Shown: positions 33,173-41,704 of the stretch, in pieces
Position numbering within the stretch: the first letter of the stretch is position 1
How the letters are laid out: every line of letters begins with the position of its first letter
From: Miltoncostaea sp963762825
Lineage (GTDB): Bacteria; Actinomycetota; Thermoleophilia; Miltoncostaeales; Miltoncostaeaceae
Direction of reading: 5' to 3'
Assembly (NCBI GenBank): GCA_963762825.1
Contig: CAVXLZ010000001.1
Location: 496,001-560,000 of the forward strand
DNA length: 64,000 nt
Program-made: the position numbers and the translations under genes
Notes under the pieces: generated by a model
What the model was told of the DNA's origin: nothing
Database searches by the model: none
Seen by the model: the letters and a program-made list of their open reading frames with translations, nothing else

Positions 33173-35120
33173 TCACCGGCGCCGGACCCGGAGCGCCACC
33201 GTGCGCTTCACCGGGCCTGCGGAACGGCTGAGGATCCTCACCCGGACCACGTACCGGCCCGGCTTCAGGCGCGAGCGCTTCAACGTGACCGTCCGTCGCC
33301 CCGCCTTCAGTCGCCTGGTCGCGGCACCACCCACGCGTCGGAGGACCACACGTCGCTTGCTGCCCGCGATCGTCCGCCGGAACAGGAACACCCGGATCTT
33401 GGCGTTCGCGCTGACGCGCACCTTCACCCTCACCAGGGTCTTCCTGCCACGCGTCCTCGAGGAGGCCGAGAGCCCGAGAAGTCGTGCGCGATTGATCCGG
33501 GGCGCCGGGGCGACCACCAGCACCGACGGCCGGTTCACCGTCCGGGTGGTGCTGGTGAGGTTGCCCGAGCCGTCGAGCGCCCGCACGGTGACGGCGTTGG
33601 CGCCCACGATCGCCGGGATCGCGGCCGAGAAACCGCCGCCCGCCGTGAGGGGAAGCGCCGCCCCGTTGACCGACACCGAGACGACGCCTGACGGGTCGGT
33701 GGCCGTGCCCCCGACGGCGATCGTCTCGCCACTCTCGGATGCGCCATCGGCGGGCCCCGTGAGGATGAGCGCGGGACCGGTGACGTCGGTCGGGGCGAAC
33801 TCCTTGGCGTGGACGTCGGGCTGGGCGTTGGTGTCTCCGGACACGAGCCTCGTGGCTCCGTCGGTGAAGACGAAGGCGACCAGGCTGCCGTTTGCGGCGA
33901 TCGCCGGACGATCGCTGTCGGTGGCCGCCTGGCTCGTCCCGTTGACGCTGGCGAGCCGGGTCGTGCGGGCCACGAGATCTCTCACGAAGACATCCTTCAC
34001 CGCGGCGTTCGCGTCGGTGGTGAGGTCGGTCGAACGCCGAGGTGAAGGCCACCCGCGTGCCGTCGGCCGAGATCGCGGGACGCACGCCGTCGGTGTTGCC
34101 GCCCGCATCGCTCGCGTTCTTGGCCGAGACGAGCGCGATCGCTCCGGTGCCCATGTCGCGCCGGTACACGTCGTTGCCCGCCGAGAGATCGTTGACCGCG
34201 TCGTACTTGTGACCGGTCTCGAGCACGGCGTAGCGGCCGTCCCCCGAGATGTCGGGGAAGCCGGAGCCCGTCGTCACGGACGGGTCGCTGGCGGCGGAGA
34301 GGGTGCCCGCGGTGAGGTTGCGCACGAAGACGTCGTTGGCCCCGCCACTGTCGCCGGGGGCGAGGTTGGTGGTCCCGGCGGGGGCCTCGAAGGCCACGGC
34401 CCCTCCGTCGGCGCTGATGGCCGAGCGCTCGGTGGTGCCGTTGGCCTGCACCCCGGCGGTGGTCTGGGCGGCCAGGACGGTCGTGCCCGCCGCGATGTCG
34501 CGCACGACGATATCGGAGGAGGCGCCGTTCGCGTCCACTCCGGCGAGGTTGGTCGCGAGGCCCGATCCGAAGGAGACGCGATTGCCGTCGCCCGACACGT
34601 CCGGATCTCCGAACACGGCGGCGTTGGCCTTGCTGCCCGCTGAGTTGACCGAGACGAGGCTCACCGCTCCGGTCGTCATGTCCTTGCGGAAGACGTCCTG
34701 GGCCGCGTCGGCATCGGCCGACGTCAGGTTGCTCGCCGTCGAGGCGAACACCACGTAGCGCCCGTCGCCGGAGATCGAGAACTGCACGTTCCCGACGTCC
34801 TGGGAGTTGACGTCCGCATTGGCAGCCACTCCGAGCGCCGAGGTCGAGGCCAGCGCGGTGACGCCGGTGGCGCGGTCGCGAACGTAGAGCTGGACCTTGC
34901 CGCCGGTCGGCGTGCCCGTCAGCGCGGCGGCCGACGTGAAGGCGACGTGCCGGCCGTCGGCCGACGCCGCGCCCGCCTCTACCGCCGTCGCGCCCTGGGC
35001 GCCACCGGACGACAGCGACACGAGCGTCAGGTCGCCGGGCGCGGCCAGCGCGAGCGCCCCCGTCAAGAGGGCCGCCGCGCAGGCCGCCACGCCGTAGCGG
35101 GAGATGCGGGAGTAGGGCAC
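33173..35120 (-). pseudogene. Secreted TolB/WD40-like beta-propeller protein, single frameshift
   Basis: From a GTG at 35120 the frame encodes a signal peptide and repeated propeller blades marked by ISGDGRYVVFASTASNLT, ISADGGAVAFEAPAGTTNL and ISADGTRVAFTSA, alternating with DVFVRNLTAGT-type strands. Near 34030-34040 the blade pattern jumps to the next frame (STDLTTDANAAVKDVFVRD). It continues there through one more blade, an Ig-like domain (about 33540-33780) and a very basic C-terminal domain to the stop at 33173. One extra base explains the shift. The two parts together give about 649 codons. It may be a real mutation or a sequencing error. Confidence 0.8.
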
Positions 35121-35176
35121 ACGCGGAGCATCACCCCGCGGGCCACTCTCGCGCAACTCGAAATGCCGAGGAGGGG

Positions 35177-36472
35177 TCAGGTCGCCGCCGCCAGCCCCTG
35201 ATCGATGTCGGCGAGGATGTCGTCGATGTGCTCGATCCCCACCGAGAGCCGCACCATGTCCTGGGAAACGCCGGCCTTCGCCAGCTCCTCCTCGTCGAGC
35301 TGGGAATGCGTGGTGGTCGCGGGGTGGATGGCGAGCGACTTCGCGTCGCCGATGTTGGCCATGTGGCTGAAGAGCTGCAGGGAGTCGATGAACTTGCGGC
35401 CCGCCTCGCGGCCTCCCTTGATGCCGAACGTCAGGATCGCTCCGAAGCCCCCCGAGAGGATCTTCTTGGCCACATCGTGGTGGCCGAAGGAGGCGAGCCC
35501 GGGATACGAGATCCAGGTCACCTGCGGATGGGACTCGAGGTGGGTCGCCACGGCGAGGGCGTTCTCGCAGTGGCGCTCCATGCGCAACGGAAGGGTCTCG
35601 ACGCCCTGCAGAATGAGGAATGCGTTGAACGGCGACAGGGCCGCTCCGGTGTTGCGCAGGAGCACAGTGCGCACGCGACCGATGTAGGCGGCCGGGCCGA
35701 GCGCATCGCTCCACACCACCCCGTGGTAGGAGGGGTCGGGCTTGGTCAGGCCCGGGTAGCGGTCGGCATGGGCGGTCCAGTCGAAGGTGCCGTTGTCCAC
35801 CACGATGCCGCCGAGAGACGTTCCGTGGCCGCCGATGAACTTGGTCAGCGAGTGGATCACGATGTCCACGCCGTGGTCGCTTCCGCGCATGAGGATCGGC
35901 GTGGCCACGGTGTTGTCGATGACCAATGGGAGCCCGAGGGCGTGGGCGGCCTCCGACCAGGCGTCCAGGTCGACCACATTCACGCGCGGGTTTCCGATCG
36001 TCTCGCCGAAGACCATCTTCGTGTTCTCATCGACATGGGAGGCCAGCTCCCCGGGCGCGTCCGGGTCCACGAAGCGCACCTCGATCCCGTACTGGGGAAG
36101 GGTGTGCGCGAACAGGTTGTAGGTGCCTCCGTAGAGGGTCGAGAGGGCGACGATGTTGTCGCCGCTGCGGGTGATGTTGAGCACCGCGTAGGTCACCGCC
36201 GACTGGCCGGACGCGGTCACGCAGGCGGCGATGCCCCCCTCGAGGGCGGCGATGCGCTGCTCCAGCACGTCCCAGGTCGGGTTCATGATCCGGGTGTAGA
36301 TGTTCCCCGGGACGGCCAGTCCGAAGAGGTCCTCGGCGTGCTGCGTGTCGTCGAACGCGTAACCGACCGTCTGGTAGATCGGCGTCGCTCGCGAGTTGGT
36401 GGTCGGATCGGGCACCTGCCCGCCGTGCAGGGAGATGGTCTCCGGACGCTCAGACTGGGGCACGGTGCTCAT
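35177..36472 (-). CDS. metY: O-acetylhomoserine sulfhydrylase (MetY)
   Basis: A 431-residue PLP enzyme of the Cys/Met metabolism family that makes homocysteine from O-acetyl-L-homoserine and sulfide. The PLP lysine is Lys211 in IHSLTKFIGGHGTS. The length, with the inserted ADRYPGLTKPDPSYHG region, and the PIYQTVGYAFDD opening are typical of MetY rather than MetB/MetC. The ATG follows GAGAGGAG. An AT-rich leader of about 60 bases precedes it; I do not see the core of a SAM riboswitch. Confidence 0.93.
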   Translation of the reverse strand: MSTVPQSERPETISLHGGQVPDPTTNSRATPIYQTVGYAFDDTQHAEDLFGLAVPGNIYTRIMNPTWDVLEQRIAALEGGIAACVTASGQSAVTYAVLNITRSGDNIVALSTLYGGTYNLFAHTLPQYGIEVRFVDPDAPGELASHVDENTKMVFGETIGNPRVNVVDLDAWSEAAHALGLPLVIDNTVATPILMRGSDHGVDIVIHSLTKFIGGHGTSLGGIVVDNGTFDWTAHADRYPGLTKPDPSYHGVVWSDALGPAAYIGRVRTVLLRNTGAALSPFNAFLILQGVETLPLRMERHCENALAVATHLESHPQVTWISYPGLASFGHHDVAKKILSGGFGAILTFGIKGGREAGRKFIDSLQLFSHMANIGDAKSLAIHPATTTHSQLDEEELAKAGVSQDMVRLSVGIEHIDDILADIDQGLAAAT

Positions 36473-36487
36473 CGAGCTCCTCTCGGG

Positions 36488-36540
36488 GTGGTAAAAGCGG
36501 CAAAGTCACTGAAAATACCGATAAAGCGTATGCACAGGGT
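36488..36540 (-). promoter_or_regulatory. AT-rich promoter region of metY
   Basis: The only strongly AT-rich patch in this part of the window. On the minus strand it contains TGCATA, CTTTATCGG and TATTTT just upstream of the metY ribosome site. The exact -35/-10 pair is ambiguous. Confidence 0.35.
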
Positions 36541-36583
36541 GCGGGCGCGTCAAAGACCCGAGAAGGAAACCACGCTCCGCGCC

Positions 36584-36597
36584 CGAACATGTGTTCG
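36584..36597 (+). promoter_or_regulatory. Consensus Gram-positive SOS (LexA) box
   Basis: CGAACATGTGTTCG matches the actinobacterial/Bacillus LexA consensus CGAACRNRYGTTCG at every position. It ends 14 bases before the TAGCAT -10 hexamer of the small gene at 36653, so a bound repressor would cover the -35 region. It lies 112 bases upstream of the divergent metY start. Confidence 0.7.
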
Positions 36598-36611
36598 TAC
36601 AGCGGGCGAGG

Positions 36612-36617
36612 TAGCAT
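36612..36617 (+). promoter_or_regulatory. -10 hexamer of the small SOS-box gene
   Basis: TAGCAT, 14 bases after the SOS box, giving a short leader that includes GGAGG at 36639-36643. Confidence 0.45.
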
Positions 36618-36652
36618 CCTCGCCCCACCAGGCCCGATGGAGGCGCGAGACG

Positions 36653-36949
36653 ATGGACGACGTACGGAGCGGGTCGCAGGCACGGCGGTTGCGGGCGGTG
36701 GGCGAGGGTCCGGTCTCGGACCTCGCGGCGCTCGAGGAGGCGATCGCGGCCTGCACCGCGCGCGCTCCGGGTGGCATCGTCACGCGGTCGCTCACCGCAG
36801 CGGTCGCCGAGCATTTCGGCGTCGACGCGTCGGCGATCTCTCCTCGAGGGCTTTCGGTGGCGCTGGGGCTGCTGATCGCCACCGGGCGGCTCGATGAGAC
36901 CGGCGGGCGCCTCGTGAGCGTCGGTCAGGAGCACCGCCAGGCGGGGTGA
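36653..36949 (+). CDS. Small winged-helix-like protein under a probable SOS promoter
   Basis: A 98-residue protein with no recognised family. The central part (GGIVTRSLTAAVAEHFGVDA, LSVALGLLIATGRLDETGG) looks like a small winged helix: helices followed by a two-strand wing. The ATG is fixed by GGAGG 9 bases upstream. Codon use matches the neighbours. The consensus LexA box upstream suggests induction by DNA damage. Possible roles are a DNA-binding accessory factor or a checkpoint regulator, neither shown by sequence. typA follows after 50 bases with its own promoter. Confidence 0.7.
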   Translation: MDDVRSGSQARRLRAVGEGPVSDLAALEEAIAACTARAPGGIVTRSLTAAVAEHFGVDASAISPRGLSVALGLLIATGRLDETGGRLVSVGQEHRQAG

Positions 36950-36985
36950 TCTGCGCGCCGGGGCGGTGATCACGGCCGAAGCGCG

Positions 36986-36991
36986 TAGCAT
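36986..36991 (+). promoter_or_regulatory. -10 hexamer of typA (leaderless)
   Basis: TAGCAT, 8 bases before the GTG start, no ribosome site. Confidence 0.5.
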
Positions 36992-36999
36992 CCCCCTTC

Positions 37000-38832
37000 G
37001 TGAATACGCGAGACGATCTCAGGAACGTGGCCATCGTGGCCCACGTCGACCACGGCAAGACCACCCTCGTGGACGCGATGCTCTGGCAGTCCGGAGCCTT
37101 CCGCGACAACGAGTCGGTGAACGAGCGCGTGATGGACTCGACCGACCTCGAGCGGGAGAAGGGCATCACGATCCTGGCCAAGAACACGGCCGTCCGCCAC
37201 GGCGGGCTCAAGATCAACATCATCGACACCCCCGGCCACGCCGACTTCGGCGGGGAGGTGGAGCGCGGCCTGCACATGGTGGACGGCGTCCTGCTGCTGG
37301 TCGATGCCTCCGAGGGCCCTTTGCCGCAGACTCGCTTCGTGCTGCGCAAGGCGCTCAGCGCCCGGCTCCCCGTCGTGCTCGTGATCAACAAGGTCGACCG
37401 GCCCGACGCCCGAGTGGCCGAGGTGCTCGACGAGGTCTACGAGCTCTTCCTTGACCTCGACGCCGACGAGTCGCAGATCGAGTTCCCGATCGTCTACTGC
37501 GTGGCCCGCGATGGGCAGGCGTCGCTGACGGTCGATGACCGCGGCACCGACCTCGAGCCGCTCTTCGACGTCCTGAGGAAGCACATTCCGCCCCCGAGCT
37601 ACAACGACGGGGCGCCCCTGCAGGCCCTCGTGACCAACCTCGCCGCGTCGAGCTACGTGGGGCGCCTCGCGATCTGCCGGGTCCACGAGGGCACGATCTC
37701 GGCCGGCCAGAGCATCGCCTGGTGTCGCGCCGACGGCACGATCACCCAGGCCAAGGTGAGCGAGCTCTATGTCACCGAGGCCCTCGACCGGGTCCCCGCC
37801 GAATCGGCAGGTCCGGGCGAGATCGTCGCCGTGGCCGGGCTCGCCGACGTCACGATCGGCGAGACGCTCGCCGATCTCGCCGATCCCCATGCGCTGCCGG
37901 TGATCTCGGTCGACGAGCCGAGCCTCTCGCTCACGATCGGCATCAACACCTCGCCGCTGGCCGGCAAGGAGGGCAAGCGGCTCACCGCCCGCCAGGTCTC
38001 CGACCGTCTCGAGCAGGAGCTCATCGGCAACGTCTCCCTGCGCGTGCTGCCCACCGAGCGTCCCGACGCCTGGGAGGTACAGGGGCGCGGCGAGCTCCAG
38101 CTCGCCGTGCTGGTCGAGACGATGCGCCGCGAGGGTTTCGAGCTGACGGTCGGCAAGCCCACCGTCCTGACGCGCGAGATCGACGGCAAGATCTGCGAGC
38201 CGATGGAGCGGGCGTCGATCGACGTACCCGAGGACTTCCTCGGTGTGGTGACCCAGCTCCTCGCCCTGCGCAAGGGGCGGCTGGAGCAGATCGTGAACCA
38301 CGGCACCGGATGGGCCCGCATGGAGTACCTGATGCCGGCCCGCGGCCTGGTGGGCTTTCGCACCGAGTTCCTCACCGAGACGCGCGGCACCGGGTTGCTG
38401 CACCACGTCTTCGATCGCTGGGAGCCCTGGCTGGGCGAGATCCGAACCCGCCCGCGCGGGAGCCTGATCGCGGACCGCTCCGGAGCGACGACCAACTTCG
38501 CCCTCTTCGGCCTGCAGGAGCGCGGCACGCTCTTCGTCGGGCCCGGAGAGGCCGTGTATGAGGGCGTCATCATCGGTGAGAACGGCCGGGGCGACGACCT
38601 CGACGTCAACCCCACCAAGGAGAAGAAGCTCACCAACATGCGCTCCTCCACCAGCGACGAGCTGGTGCGCCTGGTCCCGCCCAAGCGGATCTCGCTCGAC
38701 CAGGCCCTGGAGTTCGTGCGCGACGACGAGTGCGTCGAGGTGACGCCCTCGGCCGTGCGGCTGCGCAAGGTGGAGCTGAACGCCACCGCGAGGGCGAGGC
38801 TCACGAAGCGGGCGGGCGCGGCGCCGAGGTAG
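37000..38832 (+). CDS. typA: Ribosome-associated GTPase TypA/BipA
   Basis: A 610-residue translational GTPase that binds ribosomes and helps 50S assembly and stress adaptation. GTP motifs are G1 AHVDHGKTT (14-22), the effector REKGIT, G3 DTPGHADF and G4 NKVDR. The EF-G-like beta barrel, domain III/V repeats and the BipA-specific C-terminal domain (YEGVIIGENGRGDDLDVN, KKLTNMRSSTSDE) follow. GTG start, leaderless. It converges on the tandem repeat genes with 38 bases between; a weak 6-bp hairpin (38843-38858) lies in that gap. Confidence 0.97.
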   Translation: MNTRDDLRNVAIVAHVDHGKTTLVDAMLWQSGAFRDNESVNERVMDSTDLEREKGITILAKNTAVRHGGLKINIIDTPGHADFGGEVERGLHMVDGVLLLVDASEGPLPQTRFVLRKALSARLPVVLVINKVDRPDARVAEVLDEVYELFLDLDADESQIEFPIVYCVARDGQASLTVDDRGTDLEPLFDVLRKHIPPPSYNDGAPLQALVTNLAASSYVGRLAICRVHEGTISAGQSIAWCRADGTITQAKVSELYVTEALDRVPAESAGPGEIVAVAGLADVTIGETLADLADPHALPVISVDEPSLSLTIGINTSPLAGKEGKRLTARQVSDRLEQELIGNVSLRVLPTERPDAWEVQGRGELQLAVLVETMRREGFELTVGKPTVLTREIDGKICEPMERASIDVPEDFLGVVTQLLALRKGRLEQIVNHGTGWARMEYLMPARGLVGFRTEFLTETRGTGLLHHVFDRWEPWLGEIRTRPRGSLIADRSGATTNFALFGLQERGTLFVGPGEAVYEGVIIGENGRGDDLDVNPTKEKKLTNMRSSTSDELVRLVPPKRISLDQALEFVRDDECVEVTPSAVRLRKVELNATARARLTKRAGAAPR

Positions 38833-38870
38833 CGACCGACCGCGCGCCGATGGGCGCGGGTTCACCGACC

Positions 38871-39515
38871 CTACGGAGCGACCCCCGGGGCCAGATCGAC
38901 GGCGGTGATCGTCGCGGCCTTCAGGTCGCCGGCATCGAGGCCCGTGAGCAGGGTGTCGCGACTGGCGTTCAGCCGCCGGATCGCCGCCTGGCCGATCCTC
39001 TGGTTGATACCCAGCTGGGCCGCGCTCAGGGTGAAGACGACCCCGGTCTTCTTGACGGCGGGCTTCACCACGGTGGTGGTCTGGGGCGGTGGGGTGAGCG
39101 TCGCGGTCGCCCCGGTGATCACAAGCGCCGTGCTGATCTTGCCGGCGGTGACCGCGCCGTCATCGACATCGCCCCCCGACAGCTTGGCCGCCAGCCGCTC
39201 GCTCAGGGCGTTCGCCTCGCGCACACCGCGGGCGGCGATCCGCTGGTTGATCTGCAGCTGGGCGGCGCTCAGGGTGAAGACGACCCCGGTCTTCTTCGCC
39301 AAGGGCTCCGGCGTGATCGGCCGCGGGCTGGGCGCCGAGGCCGCATCGAGCGGCCCGTTGCCACCGGGCCCGCTCGTGATCCCCGCGTGGAACGCGGTCG
39401 CCGTCAGGCCACCGGCGCACAGATCGCGCGCCTCGACCCCGGCATCGAGCCAGGCGTTGATCGCCGCCGCGCGCTTGATGGCGGCCGAGTAGATGTTCTG
39501 GTTGATCCGCAGCTG
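38871..39515 (-). repeat. Near-identical 3' segment, partner of 41060-41704
   Basis: About 645 bases covering the three helical repeats and stop of copy 1 match copy 2 at an offset of 2189 bases with only about five mismatches by eye, for example at 39092 and 39366. The upstream propeller halves are much more diverged. Confidence 0.85.
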
Positions 39516-41021
39516 GGCGGTGCTGAGCGTGATCGTGCCCGGCGTCGAGGGCGTGGGCGGCGTCGGTGCGGCCGCGCAGATCGGCGGCGGCGGAGCTCCG
39601 GCCGTGCCGGCCGAGGAGCGGCGCACGAAGATCTCGAACTCCTCGTCCACCTGCGGGGCCACATCGGCGTCGGCCTCCCAGCCGGTCAGGTACTCGTTGC
39701 GCTGGCTGTTGTGGGCGGTGGGAACCGGCGCGTTGGCCTCCAGATTGACGTTGGCCGCCGTCTCGGTGACCGACATGCGGAAGTCGTTGGTGCCGATGTC
39801 GGTCCCGACAGCGCTGACCCGCTGGCCGAAGACCTCGAACTTGTCGTCGATGAGCGGCGGGGTGTCGTCATCGCCCACCCACGAGACCATGAACTCGCCC
39901 GCCCGCGGGTTGGCGGTGAGCTCGGGGTTGAACGCCCCGAAGCTCGTGTTCCCGTCCGGACCCATGTCCGAGATGCGGAAGTCGTTCGTGCCGCGCTCGT
40001 CTGCGGCGGCGCCTCCGAGGCGCTGGCCGTAGATCTCCTTACCCGCCGCGGGGACCGCGTCGCCGTCTCCCTCCCACACCACCAGGTACTCGTCGGTGGG
40101 CGCGAGATGGGCGACGGACGGGTCCGAGCCGTCGAACGCCGGGTCACCGTCGGGGCCCATGTCGGAGATGCGGAAGTCGTTCGTGCCGAGCTGGCCGCCG
40201 CCCTGCCCGAGGCGCTGCCCGTAGACCTCGAGCTCGTCGTCGGCCTCCTCGCCCTCCCACACCACGAGGAACTGGTTCTCGACGGCGTTGTAGGCGATCG
40301 CCGGATCGCCCGCGTCGAGAGCCGAATCGCCGGTGCCCCCGACATCTGAGAGCCGCCGGTCGTTGACGCCCACCTCGGCACCGGAGGCCTCGAGGCGCTG
40401 CCCGTAGATCTCGTCCTCGTCCTCGACCAGGGCCCCCGTGTTGTCATCGCCGGCCCAGACGACCATGTACTGGTTGGTCACGGCGTTGTAGGCGACATCC
40501 GGATTGAAGGCCGCGAAGGCGGCGTTGCCGTCGGGGCCCATGTCGGAGATGCGGAAGTCGTCGGCTCCCACCTCGGTTCCGGCGGCTGAGATCCTCTGCC
40601 CGTAGATCTCTTCCTCGTTGAGGACGTCATCGCCCTCCCAGACGACGAGGTACTCGTTGCTGGGGCCGTTGTAGGTGACGGCGGGCCTGAGGGCGTCGTG
40701 TGCGGTGTTTCCATCCGGCCCCATCGTGGAGATCCGGAGGATCGGTCCGAGCGGATTCCCGGCGCCGTCGAGCAGGCGACCGAAGATCTCCTCCTCGCCC
40801 GCCGTAGCCGTGTCGCCCGACCAGACCGCCAGGTACTGGTCGGCGCTCGGGTTGTAGGCGATGTCGACGTCGAAGGCGTCGAAGTCGGCGTCGCCGGAGG
40901 GTCCTTGAGCCGAGATCTGCACCTGTGGGGCGAGCGGGTCGGCCACGGCAGGGGCGGCGCTCAGGGCGAGGACGGGCGCGGTGAGCGCGATCCCGAGGGC
41001 GCTGCGCGTGCGGCGGGACAT
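38871..41021 (-). CDS. Tandem secreted propeller/INQ-repeat protein, copy 1
   Basis: A 716-residue exported protein of a family I do not recognise. After a signal peptide (about 1-27, ending PAVADP) there are seven repeats of about 62 residues. The blade core is exemplified by NEYLVVWEGDD, EIYGQRL and NDFRISDMGPDG, which predicts a seven-bladed propeller. From about residue 480, after a Pro-rich linker, come three helical repeats with LRINQNIYSAAIKR, LQINQRIAARGVRE and LGINQRIGQAAIRR. Two cysteines (PPPPIC and RDLCAGG) may form a disulfide. ATG chosen by AAGGGGAT upstream. It follows copy 2 by 38 bases, probably in one operon. Confidence 0.85.
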   Translation of the reverse strand: MSRRTRSALGIALTAPVLALSAAPAVADPLAPQVQISAQGPSGDADFDAFDVDIAYNPSADQYLAVWSGDTATAGEEEIFGRLLDGAGNPLGPILRISTMGPDGNTAHDALRPAVTYNGPSNEYLVVWEGDDVLNEEEIYGQRISAAGTEVGADDFRISDMGPDGNAAFAAFNPDVAYNAVTNQYMVVWAGDDNTGALVEDEDEIYGQRLEASGAEVGVNDRRLSDVGGTGDSALDAGDPAIAYNAVENQFLVVWEGEEADDELEVYGQRLGQGGGQLGTNDFRISDMGPDGDPAFDGSDPSVAHLAPTDEYLVVWEGDGDAVPAAGKEIYGQRLGGAAADERGTNDFRISDMGPDGNTSFGAFNPELTANPRAGEFMVSWVGDDDTPPLIDDKFEVFGQRVSAVGTDIGTNDFRMSVTETAANVNLEANAPVPTAHNSQRNEYLTGWEADADVAPQVDEEFEIFVRRSSAGTAGAPPPPICAAAPTPPTPSTPGTITLSTAQLRINQNIYSAAIKRAAAINAWLDAGVEARDLCAGGLTATAFHAGITSGPGGNGPLDAASAPSPRPITPEPLAKKTGVVFTLSAAQLQINQRIAARGVREANALSERLAAKLSGGDVDDGAVTAGKISTALVITGATATLTPPPQTTTVVKPAVKKTGVVFTLSAAQLGINQRIGQAAIRRLNASRDTLLTGLDAGDLKAATITAVDLAPGVAP

Positions 41022-41059
41022 CGGTGAGATCCCCTTGTGGCGGTTTCTGACGCGGGACA

Positions 41060-41704
41060 CTACGGAGCGACCCCCGGGGCCAGATCGACGGCGGTGATCG
41101 TCGCGGCCTTCAGGTCGCCGGCATCGAGGCCCGTGAGCAGGGTGTCGCGACTGGCGTTCAGCCGCCGGATCGCCGCCTGGCCGATCCTCTGGTTGATACC
41201 CAGCTGGGCCGCGCTCAGGGTGAAGACGACCCCGGTCTTCTTGACGGCGGGCTTCACCACGGTGGTGGTCTTGGGCGGTGGGGTGAGCGTCGCGGTCGCC
41301 CCGGTGATCACAAGCGCGGTGCTGATCTTGCCGGCGGTGACCGCGCCGTCATCGACATCGCCCCCCGACAGCTTGGCCGCCAGCCGCTCGCTCAGGGCGT
41401 TCGCCTCGCGCACACCGCGGGCGGCGATCCGCTGGTTGATCTGCAGCTGGGCGGCGCTCAGGGTGAAGACGACCCCGGTCTTCTTCGCCAAGGGCTCCGG
41501 CGTGATCGGCCGCGGGCTGGGCGCCGAGGCCGCATCGAGCGGCCCGTTGCCACCCGGCCCGCTCGTGATCCCCGAGTGGAACGCGGTCGCCGTCAGGCCA
41601 CCGGCGCACAGATCGCGCGCCTCGACGCCGGCATCGAGCCAGGCGTTGATCGCCGCCGCGCGCTTGATGGCGGCCGAGTAGATGTTCTGGTTGATCCGCA
41701 GCTG
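41060..41704 (-). repeat. Near-identical 3' segment, partner of 38871-39515
   Basis: Second member of the 645-base repeat pair. Matching ends where the third cysteine-flanked linker begins to diverge. Confidence 0.85.

Noticed and set aside
36473..36600. SAM riboswitch upstream of metY
   Set aside because: The leader is short and AT-rich and I cannot fold the conserved core of any SAM class in it.
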